Shown: one piece after another, positions 1-7,442 of the stretch
Layout of the letters: each line of letters opens with the position of its first letter
Position numbering within the stretch: position 1 is the first letter of the stretch
NCBI GenBank assembly: GCA_028819255.1
Contig: JAPPMB010000152.1
Coordinates: 1 to 33,948, forward strand
Reading direction: 5' to 3'
DNA length: 33,948 bases
From: Bryobacterales bacterium
Lineage (GTDB): Bacteria; Acidobacteriota; Terriglobia; Bryobacterales; UBA6623
Notes under the pieces: model-generated
Database searches by the model: none
The model's input: only the letters and a program-made list of their open reading frames with translations
Told to the model about the DNA's origin: nothing
Translations under genes and position numbers: made by a program

Positions 1-2
1 CT

Positions 3-365
3 CTCCCGGCGGCCTGCCGGTGCGCCGAAATCCCCGCGCTCGGCGCGCTCGGCCGCCGCCACGCGGCCTCGCTGCTGGGCCTGGCCCCCTACGACCGCGA
101 CTCCGGACGGCGCCTCGGCGGCCGCCGCATCCGCGGCGGGCGCACCCACCCCCGGCGAGTCCTCTACATGGCGGCCCTCTCAGCGATCCGCTGGGAGCCC
201 GGCTCCCAAGGCCGCTACCAGCGCCTGACCGCCCGCGGCAAGCCCCACAAGGTGGCCATGGTGGCCGTCATGCGCAGGCTCGCCTGCCTGCTCAACACGC
301 TGCTCCGCGAAGACCGCCTCTGGCAGGCCGAACCGCCCTGCACGGCCCTCCAGGTTGCCGCATGA
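3..365 (+). CDS. IS110-family transposase, C-terminal fragment (cut by window edge)
   Basis: This is the C-terminal Transposase_20 half of an IS110-type transposase, an enzyme with a DEDD-type N-terminal domain that moves IS110 elements. About 120 codons are visible, open from the window edge to TGA. Recognisable stretches are LGRRHAASLLGLAPYDRDSG near the start, the basic GGRRIRGGRTHPRR segment, LYMAALSAIR, and the closing RGKPHKVAMVAVMRR-LACLLNTLLR helix; this order is standard for the family. The N-terminal catalytic part lies outside the window, so intactness cannot be judged. The following 800 bp contains no gene and probably includes the element's right end. IS1111-group members share this C-terminal domain, so the subgroup is undecided. 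Confidence 0.85.
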   Translation, partial: LPAACRCAEIPALGALGRRHAASLLGLAPYDRDSGRRLGGRRIRGGRTHPRRVLYMAALSAIRWEPGSQGRYQRLTARGKPHKVAMVAVMRRLACLLNTLLREDRLWQAEPPCTALQVAA

Positions 366-1194
366 GCCTGCCGACCCGCCACCCTCGAACCCAACTCGCC
401 GTTCCGGCTGGAACTGCGTCAAGATCGTCCTCCCCGAGCTTCTCTACTAGGAAATCTGCTTGACAGCCGACACGGAAGCTCTCTTCGGGACTGCGTGGTC
501 TCGGACCCAACATTCCAGCCCGATTCGCTCGGGCGCGGGCAGCCATACTTCGTCACATCCCATGCGCGGGTCGGAGGACTCCGTGTCCGCAGTGGACCTG
601 CATGACCTGAACGATCGGTTGTCGGCGAAGGGGTGTGGGGTCTCGGACACCCGTCTCCGTCTCGCTCGGGCGGACATTGCCGTGGGTGTCGAGGGTCTTC
701 GGGCCCGCCGTCGCACCTTCCGCCTCCGCATATGAAGACTGGCCTTCAGACTTCGTGTCGAGCGCTTGCAACACCGTTCTCGGTCGGCCCGCGATTGATT
801 GTTGTGGTTGGGGGATCCGCTGCCCGGGCCCGACACCCGGCAGGGCCGGTGCGAGCGTGATCAGGACTCGAGAGCGCTTGCGTTCCTTCGCTTCGGTCTT
901 GGTTCCGCCTCGGCGACGGTCCGTTCTGATTCCTTTCAGCTCCAGACTCCCGCCTCCAAGGCTGAAGCCCGGGCTTGGGACCGTCATGGAGCGCGGTGTC
1001 TGATCGCATGCGGGCGTGGAGGCGCCGACTGAAACTGCTGGAGCCGAAAAAGGCCGTTCCCTGATTCTCTGGCCTCGTCCCTCGAACGACGTCGAAAGGA
1101 GCTGGGTCCGCCATGCAGGAAAATGCGCGAGACGGCTTGAAGCATCCGTTCGTGGCAGTATCTGATAATTTTGGACACATAGAGGCTCACGAGC
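366..1194. other. Gene-free stretch after the IS110 fragment
   Basis: About 830 bp without a recognisable gene on either strand. The short open frames have no family-like sequence, no convincing ribosome site and no shared codon usage. The first part probably contains the non-coding end of the IS110 element, and the last 60 bp the promoter of the parD/parE pair. I see no obvious terminator, tRNA or repeat array. Confidence 0.5.
1137..1169 (+). promoter_or_regulatory. Candidate promoter of parD-parE
   Basis: TTGAAG at 1137-1142 and the overlapping -10-like run TATCTGATAAT at 1159-1169 form an AT-rich island in GC-rich DNA just before the antitoxin gene. The 16-nt spacing to TATCTG is acceptable for a sigma-70-type promoter. 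ParD proteins usually repress their own promoter, so an operator may overlap here (family knowledge, not seen). Confidence 0.35.
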
Positions 1195-1437
1195 ATGCCG
1201 AACGTTCAGCTGACCGAACCAATGGAAGCGTACGTTCGGGGCCAGATCAGATCCGGCGCCTACGCAAACCCAAGCGAGGTGGTGAGGGCGGGAATCCGGC
1301 TACTGATGGAGCGTGATGAGTCGCGCCAGTTCTACGCCTTGAAGGCGGATCTCGAGCAAGCGGTGCGTGAAGCCGAGAGCGGGGCGTTTTCGGACTTCGA
1401 TCCCCTGGCTTATGAGCCGGATGCCTTTGAGTCGTAA
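1195..1437 (+). CDS. parD: ParD-family type II antitoxin
   Basis: An 80-residue antitoxin of the ParD (CC2985-like) family that neutralises the adjacent ParE-type toxin and probably represses the operon. Residues 1-45 form the ribbon-helix-helix DNA-binding fold: strand NVQLTEPMEAYV, then the helix containing ANPSEVVRAGIRLL. The acidic tail (EQAVREAESGAFSDFDPLAYEPDAFES) is the expected toxin-wrapping segment. An AGAGG motif lies about 9 nt before the ATG. The stop is 11 nt before the toxin ATG, the usual antitoxin-first order. Length and sequence look complete. Confidence 0.88.
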   Translation: MPNVQLTEPMEAYVRGQIRSGAYANPSEVVRAGIRLLMERDESRQFYALKADLEQAVREAESGAFSDFDPLAYEPDAFES

Positions 1438-1448
1438 CCCGGAACTGA

Positions 1449-1766
1449 ATGCCAATCAGGCTGTCCCGCCCGGCCCGCAGGGATCTGGACCACATCCGAC
1501 GTTATACGCTCGACACATGGGGCCGCACTCAATGGTTGAAGTACTACAGAGGACTTGTACGCGCGTTCGAAGGAGTCATTGTGAATCCTGGCTCCGGACG
1601 AGACCGGAGCCGGTTCGTGCCTGGGATGGGGTCCGTCATGTATGGGAAGCACTTCATCTTCTACGCACCGACCAGTCCGGCCGACGATGCCCCGGTAATT
1701 CTTCGGATCGTGGCTCAACACCGAACCATGCGGGCACTCGTCTATTACGAGGACTCGGGCGGCTGA
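1449..1766 (+). CDS. parE: RelE/ParE-family toxin
   Basis: A 105-residue RelE/ParE-superfamily toxin. Members are small basic proteins that either inhibit gyrase (ParE) or cleave mRNA on the ribosome (RelE); the adjacent ParD-type antitoxin favours ParE. Visible family features are the N-terminal strand IRLSRPARRDLDHIRRYT with its helical hairpin, the central R-RFVPGMGSVMYGKHFIFYAP strand block, and the final strands VILRIVAQH-RTMRALVYYE. The usual terminal R-(M)D-x-x-R-H-L motif is replaced by a short divergent tail, so activity is unproven. It is 11 nt downstream of parD and surely cotranscribed. No frameshift or internal stop is seen. Confidence 0.85.
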   Translation: MPIRLSRPARRDLDHIRRYTLDTWGRTQWLKYYRGLVRAFEGVIVNPGSGRDRSRFVPGMGSVMYGKHFIFYAPTSPADDAPVILRIVAQHRTMRALVYYEDSGG

Positions 1767-2018
1767 TGGAACGGCAAGCCATGTTGCAAGACCGGGGAGC
1801 CGCGCAGAATGCCTATCGTTCTTGACAAATCTGGAGATGTCTCGGTACTCCTGAAGCACGCTGGATTGCCTGTGTCGCGAAGCCGCCCTCGCGGGGTTGT
1901 TGTTTGACTTCCAGTCTGCTCCGGAGCCAAGTTCTTGTGTGGCAGCTAGACAAGGCACCTGGCAATCCGAATCGCCAGGGATCACTCGAGCGAGGTCGCG
2001 AGAGCAAGCAACGCTCTA

Positions 2019-3155
2019 GTGGCGAACGGCTCTTCTTGGCGCGATCTGTACCCACGCGTCATTCTCCCGGCGCAGCCTCGGACTTGGTTTCGCGACCACC
2101 GTCACGCTCGGAGCAATCGTCTCGGCCGCCTCGGGCCAGACACCTCAAGACCTGCACCAGAAGGCTGTCTCGCGCATGCAGCAGGGGGCATGGGAGCCCG
2201 CGATCGAAGTTCTCCGCAATGCCGTTGCGTCCGCCCCGGGAATGCAAGGCTGCGCTACACCTTCGGCGCCGCGCTCTCTTCGAGCGGCGACGGCGATGCC
2301 GCTGCCGAGCGGTTCGGACGGGCGCTGGAACTCGGGCTATCCTTCCGTCCTCAAGAACCCGGCCCTGCACGAGATGTCCCGCAACCGCCTCGATGCGGCG
2401 AATCCGTACTTTGAGCGGCTGCTGGCGGTGCCCTGCGAAAGGGCCTTCGCGTACCTCGGGCTGGCCGAGATCGCGTTTGCCTAGAGCGAATACGCCGTAG
2501 CTGTCCCGCATTTGGAGGAGAGCCATGGCCTGCTGGCCCAGAACACACGTCTCCCGGTCAACTTCGCCGCGACGCTGCCCGAGACCGACCTGCCACGTCA
2601 GCCTGTGATGCCTCTGGAGCGACTCCCGGCCGCCGCTCTGCCGCAACACCACTTCAAGGCGGGGCTGATGCTCGCCGGTCTCAAGAAGTGCTCTTCGGCA
2701 GCACGCGACCTCGAACCCGTCAGTTCAGCGGACATTGATCCCAACTGACTCGGATTCAACCTCGTGTTCGCGCACGTCAAGAGCGGTCAGCATGACAAGG
2801 CCGTTCGGGCTGGAGCAAGGCTCCTGGTGGCCGGCCAAGGGACAACAGTTTGCATAAACTTCCCTCCAGAGCCCACGAGGCGTCCGGCGACACGCAGAGC
2901 GTTTGCGATGCGCTGCGAACCGCGACTCAATTTGACCCTGGCGAGCAGTCGAACCAGGTCGACCTCGCAACCCTGTGTTCTGATCACGGAGACTTCGGTC
3001 TCGGTGTGGAGACCCCGGACTTTGCGGTCGGACGGCTATCCGACTCTCATCGCTTACACCAGACGAGAGTCTCCCCGGTTCGGCCTTGAGGCTGATCCCG
3101 GTGCGGCAGGACCGCCTCCCCGAGGCCGTACGCGTTCTCCGTGCGCGACACGGGG
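2019..3155 (+). pseudogene. Decayed TPR-protein gene, paralogue of the intact gene at 13011-14639
   Basis: Translation in alternating frames reproduces the intact exported TPR protein at 13011-14639. Recognisable blocks in order are the TPQDLHQKAVSRMQQGAWEP segment, NARLRYTFGAALSSSGDGDA, NPALHEMSRNRLDAANPYFE, LGLAEIAFA, SHGLLAQNTRLPVNFA, HHFKAGLMLAGL, LGFNLVFAHVKSGQHDKAVR, AHEASGDTQSVCDALRTATQ and RQDRLPEAVRVLRARH. At least four frame changes are needed (near 2030-2170, 2245, 2345 and 2860). There are in-frame stops at 2482 and 2746, an internal deletion near 3085 of roughly one TPR, and the C-terminal quarter is missing. The presumed start is a GTG at 2019, matching MARTAL of the paralogue after one small deletion. 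It cannot produce the full protein. It looks like a decayed tandem or dispersed duplicate. Confidence 0.85.
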
Positions 3156-3190
3156 CGGCGCAGGCGCCCGCAGGGACGAACGGGCGTCGA

Positions 3191-4333
3191 TCAAGGCTTC
3201 CTGGAGCCAAAGAAACGGCGCCAGCTCATCGCGAGACCGGTCCAGACCATGACGGCGACACCCAGCGAGACGACGCCTGCGATCGATTGCCCGAAGACGC
3301 CGTAGACCTCTCCGGTGTGCGCGAACCGCAGCCAGCGACGGATCTTCTGACCGCGACTGAATGCCGGATAGCCTGCGCGGCCGACCAGTTCGCCTGTTGC
3401 ACGGTTGAACAGAAGGTCCTCGGTCTTCGAGGGCTGGCGCCCCGTCCCGCGGTCGATGCCGACCGAGACTGGATCGCCGGCAGCCACGGGAAGCCTAACA
3501 GTGACGGTCTTCCAATCCGGCGTCTCGACGATGGCCCTCGCGGCAATGGCCTGCAGTTCGGCCGTCGGGTGTGCGGGGTCTGTCGGGACAGCCGGATCGT
3601 CCCGCGCGACGGGCTCCGGCTGCTGCCCGGACGTCTGGGCCGGTGGCGCCTCGCCCGCCAGCCGGTAGACGAGGTTTCCGGCCCACCGATAAGAGATCGT
3701 TGTCCCGCTGGCGATGATGACGGCAAGCGGAACGGCCGACCAGAAGCCGATCACGCTGTGCCAGTTGAAGTTGCGCGCCCGCCCGCTCAGGCCCCGGCGA
3801 AACCACAGCACCTGCCTCCAAGCGGCGCGGCTATGGGTTGACGGCCACCAGAGGTACACGCCGCTCAGTACCAGGAACAGGAAACCGAGATTTGCGGTTG
3901 CCGTCAATGTTCGCCCGATGATCCGGTACTCCCCCTGAAGGCCGAACCAGCGGTGAACGTACATGACGCTTCGCAGGAAACGTCGCATGCGAGTGTTGCC
4001 GTCGCCCAGGAACTCTCCGGTGTGGCGGTCCACATAGACGGTCGCGCCGTCTTCAAGCCGGACGACCGCAGGTTCCCGCGAATCCTTCTTCAGGACCACG
4101 GAGGAGACCTTGCCGGCGCCGCGCACGTCAGAGACCCTCGAGATCAGTTCGTCAACCGTGAGCTGTGCGCCGCCCTGGAGGTGCGGCTCCGCCGAGTACT
4201 CTCGAAGCGCCCACCGATTGAACTGCGCCTCGTACGTGAGGAGCACGCCGGTCACGGCCATCACTAGGACGACCGCGGCGGCACTCACACCCACAGCCAG
4301 ATGGATCCAGAAGACCGTCCTTCGCAAGGACAT
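3191..4333 (-). CDS. PepSY-associated transmembrane protein
   Basis: An inner-membrane protein of the PepSY_TM family (about 380 residues), often found with TonB-dependent iron/siderophore uptake genes and thought to act in reductive or redox steps at the membrane. There are four hydrophobic segments: residues about 7-30 (FWIHLAVG...VTGVLL), 150-170 (NLGFLFLVLSGVYLWW), 193-215 (WHSVIGFWSAVPLAVIIASG) and the C-terminal SIAGVVSLGVAVMVWTGLAM. Two periplasmic PepSY-like regions lie between them, with the pattern VTVRLP...VSVGIDRGTG. Conserved histidines sit in WIHL, VHRWFG, NWHSV and FAHTGE. I chose the ATG at 4333 (MSLRRTVFW), which matches the usual family N-terminus; a TTG eight codons upstream is the alternative. 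No uptake receptor is in the window. Confidence 0.85.
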   Translation of the reverse strand: MSLRRTVFWIHLAVGVSAAAVVLVMAVTGVLLTYEAQFNRWALREYSAEPHLQGGAQLTVDELISRVSDVRGAGKVSSVVLKKDSREPAVVRLEDGATVYVDRHTGEFLGDGNTRMRRFLRSVMYVHRWFGLQGEYRIIGRTLTATANLGFLFLVLSGVYLWWPSTHSRAAWRQVLWFRRGLSGRARNFNWHSVIGFWSAVPLAVIIASGTTISYRWAGNLVYRLAGEAPPAQTSGQQPEPVARDDPAVPTDPAHPTAELQAIAARAIVETPDWKTVTVRLPVAAGDPVSVGIDRGTGRQPSKTEDLLFNRATGELVGRAGYPAFSRGQKIRRWLRFAHTGEVYGVFGQSIAGVVSLGVAVMVWTGLAMSWRRFFGSRKP

Positions 4334-4420
4334 GCCTGGTCGCGCTCTGGGATGCAAATCCCCGACGCCCTCGAGAGCCTCACTTGGCCCGCGGTCGGCT
4401 GACGAGGTCCGGAGTGCTCT

Positions 4421-4657
4421 CTACTGGGACTCGCTGTCCGAATCGGTCCCGTCGGTTCCGCCTGGACAGCCCGTGCTCATTGCGGCACCTGCCGCAACCG
4501 AGCTGACGACGGCCGCACGAGAGAGAAACGAGCGGCGGTCGATCCGGACGATGGAAATGTCCGCGTCACTTAGGGAAGCCGACGATTCGTTGCGGCTCTC
4601 GATGGGATTCTGGTCTTTCGGTCGGTGCATGGATCTTGTCCTGAGCCGGTAAGGCAT
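4421..4657 (-). CDS. Tiny Tat-dependent lipoprotein (78 aa), unknown function
   Basis: A hypothetical protein made almost entirely of an export signal. A hydrophilic lead is followed by a twin-arginine motif RRSFLSR (R41-R42), a mild hydrophobic stretch AAVVSSVAAGAAM, then STGC with Cys64 as probable lipobox cysteine. Only a 14-residue acidic tail (PGGTDGTDSDSESQ) remains after processing. The ATG at 4657 is preceded by TATGGT eight nt upstream, which would make the transcript leaderless. A second ATG at 4630 has AGGA about 9 nt upstream and gives a more ordinary signal length. It sits about 90 bp upstream of the PepSY gene on the same strand, probably one transcript. I do not recognise a named family. 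Confidence 0.65.
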   Translation of the reverse strand: MPYRLRTRSMHRPKDQNPIESRNESSASLSDADISIVRIDRRSFLSRAAVVSSVAAGAAMSTGCPGGTDGTDSDSESQ

Positions 4658-4665
4658 CGTCAACT

Positions 4666-4695
4666 ACCATACCAGAGTTCATCGCCGCAAGTCAG
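4666..4695 (-). promoter_or_regulatory. Candidate promoter of the Tat-lipoprotein/PepSY unit
   Basis: Reading the minus strand, CTGACT is followed after 18 nt by TATGGT (4671 to 4666). The -10 box ends 8 nt before the ATG at 4657, so transcription would begin at or beside the start codon. This is one of six genes in the window with such spacing, and the only one with a -35-like partner. Confidence 0.45.
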
Positions 4696-4759
4696 TTGCA
4701 AAGAGAGATGGGCCTGAAGGGAGTCAGGAGAGGGGGCCGGAGCATGGGAGGGTGGATTC

Positions 4760-5430
4760 TTGCATCGAACTGGAGTCGCGCCCGAGCCAGCAGTGCCGCT
4801 GCCTGGTACGCACCTCGGGCCTGTCGCGGCCCAGCTCGCACGGCTGATCCGGTGCTGTGTTAGGGACGGGGAGCTGCGCGACCGGCTGGGGCGGACGGCC
4901 CGCCCGTTCCCGTTGAAGCACACGAGGGAGATCGGGGAGCGCCGCAGCCCCGCGCTGAGTGCCAGCTGGGCTGAGTGCGGGCCGACTCGGTGCATCCGGC
5001 GGGACCGGGACGAGGCCAAGGGCGTCCATCCCATCGATGTCGGTGACGAGACGACACAGTGCCAGTTCGCCGACAGCATGGAGCGCGGCAGCGAGCATTT
5101 CCTGCCGCCGGTGCTGGAGAGCCTGCTGGAGGAGTTCCCGTTCCGTGTGCGAGGCTTCCATTCCGACGACAGGTCCTAGTGCGCGAACTGCCACTTCGCG
5201 GACCGTCCGAGGAAGCTGCGGGTGGAGGCGTTCGCCAGGTCGCGACCGACACGGTCCAGCGACTGCGCCCTCGCAGAGTCGAAGAAAGGGACGGTCCATC
5301 CGCAGACATTTCGGCTTCCGGCACATACCCGGGGCATTCCGGCCGGCTGCTCGCCTTCCGCCGCGCCGTGCCGGCTCCTGCCCCTCCCTTCGCGGCCCTG
5401 AGGAATCCGCCAATCACCCATGCTCGCCCC
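4760..5430 (+). pseudogene. Decayed DDE-type integrase/transposase
   Basis: Remains of a retroviral-integrase-fold transposase (rve domain, IS481-like proteins). Segments resembling the family are IGERRSPALSASW, the DRDEAKGVHPIDVGDETTQC stretch (family: GDRDGVKGVYHINAVDEVTQW), LPPVLESLLEEFPFRVRGFH, then SDDRS where the family has SDNGSE, followed by a TAG at 5177. Beyond the stop the same frame gives RPRKLRVEAFARSRPTRSSD and ALAESKKGT. A later frame change gives HFGFRHIPGAFRPAARL. The acidic catalytic residues are largely eroded and there are at least one stop and one frameshift, so the gene is dead. The first 50 codons from 4760 are too divergent to delimit, and no terminal inverted repeats were identified. 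Confidence 0.65.
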
Positions 5431-5581
5431 GCGGCGGCTATGATGATTGTTCACACCCTTCTCTCCTGGTTCCCTACAGGCTCAATTCGGGATTGGTCAG
5501 GACTCCTCAAGGGTGAGGCTGTCCGGGACCACCGCTCATGAGGAAAGGGCGGTCGGTCCGGGCGTGCGCAGCTAGCAGCTC

Positions 5582-6790
5582 ATGATGGAGCACTCTAGGC
5601 CGGAACCCCCGGTGGGCCACGATTGGTACGCATGGCTCATCGATCCGCTGCGGGTCGCGGAGTTCGAAAGAGATTATTACGAGCAACGGCTGGTTCACAT
5701 CCGGCGCGAGGCGTCCCCGTACTACGCTCAGCTTCTCTCGGTGACCGACCTCGACATCGTTCTGGGTTCCCACGCGGTCCGCCATCCCGACATCAGCCTG
5801 GTCTTGGGCGACGGCGATGTCCCTGCCGGCGAATATGCGGACGACGCGGGGAGGATCCAGCCGCTCGAGGTCGCGAGGCACTTCGACGAAGGAGCGACCG
5901 TCATCTTTCGCCAGCTCCACAAGCGCGTGCCGACGCTGGCCCGAACGTGCGTCGAACTCGGGCGGCACTTCTCGTCACGAGTACAGACGAACGTCTACCT
6001 GACGCCGCCGGACGCGCAGGGATTCGCACCGCACTGGGACACGCATGATGTCTTCGTGCTGCAGGTCAGCGGCGCCAAGCGGTGGTCGATCTACGACACG
6101 AAGGTGAGGCTGCCGCTCCGGGGCCAGCGCTTCGAACCGGGAACGCCTCCGGGAGAGGTTCGTGACGAGATCGAGCTCGGCCCGGGCAGCGCCCTCTACA
6201 TCCCGCGCGGCCTGATGCACTCGGCCCGGTCGATGGGTCAGCCGTCGCTGCACATCACGCTCGGGATCACGGCGTTCACATGGGCTGAGTTTCTTGTCGA
6301 ATGCGTCTCGGCAGCAGCACTCGAGGAGGAGTCGCTGCGCCGGAATCTTCCTCGCGGATTCGCCCGTGAGGGATTTCCCGCCCCCGAGCGCAGGCGTTTG
6401 TTCGGCGAGAAGCTGGACCTGGTGCAGTCGGGCTTCAATCCGGAAGTTGTGTGGCGTCGCCTTTCGGACGAGATCCTGGCCGCCGATGTGCCGCTGTTTA
6501 CCGATCTCTTCAGTCAAAGGCTTTGCACGGACCGTCTTGCGCTTGGCTCGCGGGTCAGGCGCCGCGCGGGGGTGCTCGCTGAAGCCGGGTCCGGGGGCGA
6601 GATGTGCTTCCTCAGATTCTGTGGCCGGGAACTTCGGTTTCCAGTCCACGCATGGCCGGCGGTGCGATTCGTCACTACGTCTGACGAGTTCGCGGTTCAG
6701 GATCTGCCCGACTGTCTGGACGCCGATGGGAAGCTGACCTTGGCAGCCCGACTGGTCAGCGAGGGAGTTCTCCAGCGGAGTGGAGTCTGA
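5582..6790 (+). CDS. JmjC/cupin-type Fe(II)/2-oxoglutarate oxygenase (ribosomal-oxygenase-like)
   Basis: A 402-residue protein of the Cupin_4/JmjC family (COG2850, YcfD/NO66-MINA53 type), whose characterised members hydroxylate ribosomal proteins using Fe(II) and 2-oxoglutarate. The facial triad is visible: His151 and Asp153 in PHWDTHD, and His224 in SLHITLGI. Between them the double-stranded beta-helix contains VLQVSGAKRWSIYD and GPGSALYIPRGLMHSA. The C-terminal 150 residues look like the dimerisation/winged-helix region of this family. The start is one of two adjacent ATGs (5582, 5585) with only a weak ribosome site. It stands alone between a dead integrase and a gene-free stretch, so its substrate cannot be inferred from neighbours; RiPP or cell-surface modification cannot be excluded. 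Confidence 0.85.
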   Translation: MMEHSRPEPPVGHDWYAWLIDPLRVAEFERDYYEQRLVHIRREASPYYAQLLSVTDLDIVLGSHAVRHPDISLVLGDGDVPAGEYADDAGRIQPLEVARHFDEGATVIFRQLHKRVPTLARTCVELGRHFSSRVQTNVYLTPPDAQGFAPHWDTHDVFVLQVSGAKRWSIYDTKVRLPLRGQRFEPGTPPGEVRDEIELGPGSALYIPRGLMHSARSMGQPSLHITLGITAFTWAEFLVECVSAAALEEESLRRNLPRGFAREGFPAPERRRLFGEKLDLVQSGFNPEVVWRRLSDEILAADVPLFTDLFSQRLCTDRLALGSRVRRRAGVLAEAGSGGEMCFLRFCGRELRFPVHAWPAVRFVTTSDEFAVQDLPDCLDADGKLTLAARLVSEGVLQRSGV

Positions 6791-7327
6791 GACCCTGCTC
6801 GCAGACACATCCGATGCTCGATACCCGGATGGGCGATGGCAGGTCGGTTGTCGGGGGCGAGGCAGTCGTCCCGCTTCCTGGTCGCGCCTGCAGCAGGTGG
6901 GGAGCTCTCGGAACATGAATGCGGTGATGCCGAGATGGCTAACGGCGCGCGGGATGGTCCAGCAGTTCTCAAACTGCGGGTGGTGGTTCTGATCAGCGCG
7001 GGCGACGGTTTTCGAGGCGCCAACCGGAGTGCGGCGGAGGGTGTCGGCGCCACGTTGTGGTGGCGGGCATGCCCGGGGCGGGCGGACCGCGGCTCCGGCG
7101 CCACCAAGGCGCACGGCGGCCCTCAAGGGCGGCAGTGCCGTGGTGTTGACAGGGCGTCGAGCGGGGTTGACTTCCCGGCATGCCAAGCGGGAGAGGTGTC
7201 CACCCAATTCGAGAAGACAGACGCCTGCCCTCTCGCTGGGACCGACCGAGGCGACACGCCTTCCGTCGGAACATGCGCGTCAAGCACCCAGCCGTCCACA
7301 CGCTTGGGGCGAGTTTCGCCGCGGCCA
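6791..7327. other. Gene-free stretch
   Basis: About 540 bp between the JmjC gene and the palindromes upstream of the DUF4143 ATPase. Open frames on both strands lack family-like sequence. TTGACA (about 7146) and TTGACT (about 7168) occur but without a matching -10 at normal spacing. I see nothing definable here. Confidence 0.5.
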
Positions 7328-7381
7328 ATATTTATGTCCATAAAACTACGGATTCCAGCAGTTTTATATCCATAAAACTAC
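7328..7381 (+). promoter_or_regulatory. Twin phased palindromes upstream of the DUF4143 ATPase
   Basis: Two copies of a TTTATnTCCATAAAACTAC motif lie 32 bp apart (aligned bases 7334 and 7366), three DNA helical turns, in a sharply AT-rich island. Each is also a palindrome: TTTATG-TC-CATAAA at 7331-7344, and AGTTTTAT-ATCC-ATAAAACT at 7360-7379. They lie 64-112 bp upstream of the ATG at 7443. This is what an operator pair for a dimeric regulator looks like. Which protein binds is unknown. Confidence 0.6.
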
Positions 7382-7442
7382 CAAACCCGGTTCTTCAATG
7401 CGCTAGATTGCAATTGTCGGTCCACTTGCGATCGGGAATTCG

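Noticed and set aside
1822..1850. TTGACA as a promoter for the decayed TPR copy
   Set aside because: At 17-nt spacing the -10 position reads GTACTC, with no match to consensus.
5975..7207. 410-codon open frame on the minus strand
   Set aside because: Mostly antisense to the JmjC gene; the upstream part has no family-like sequence or ribosome site.
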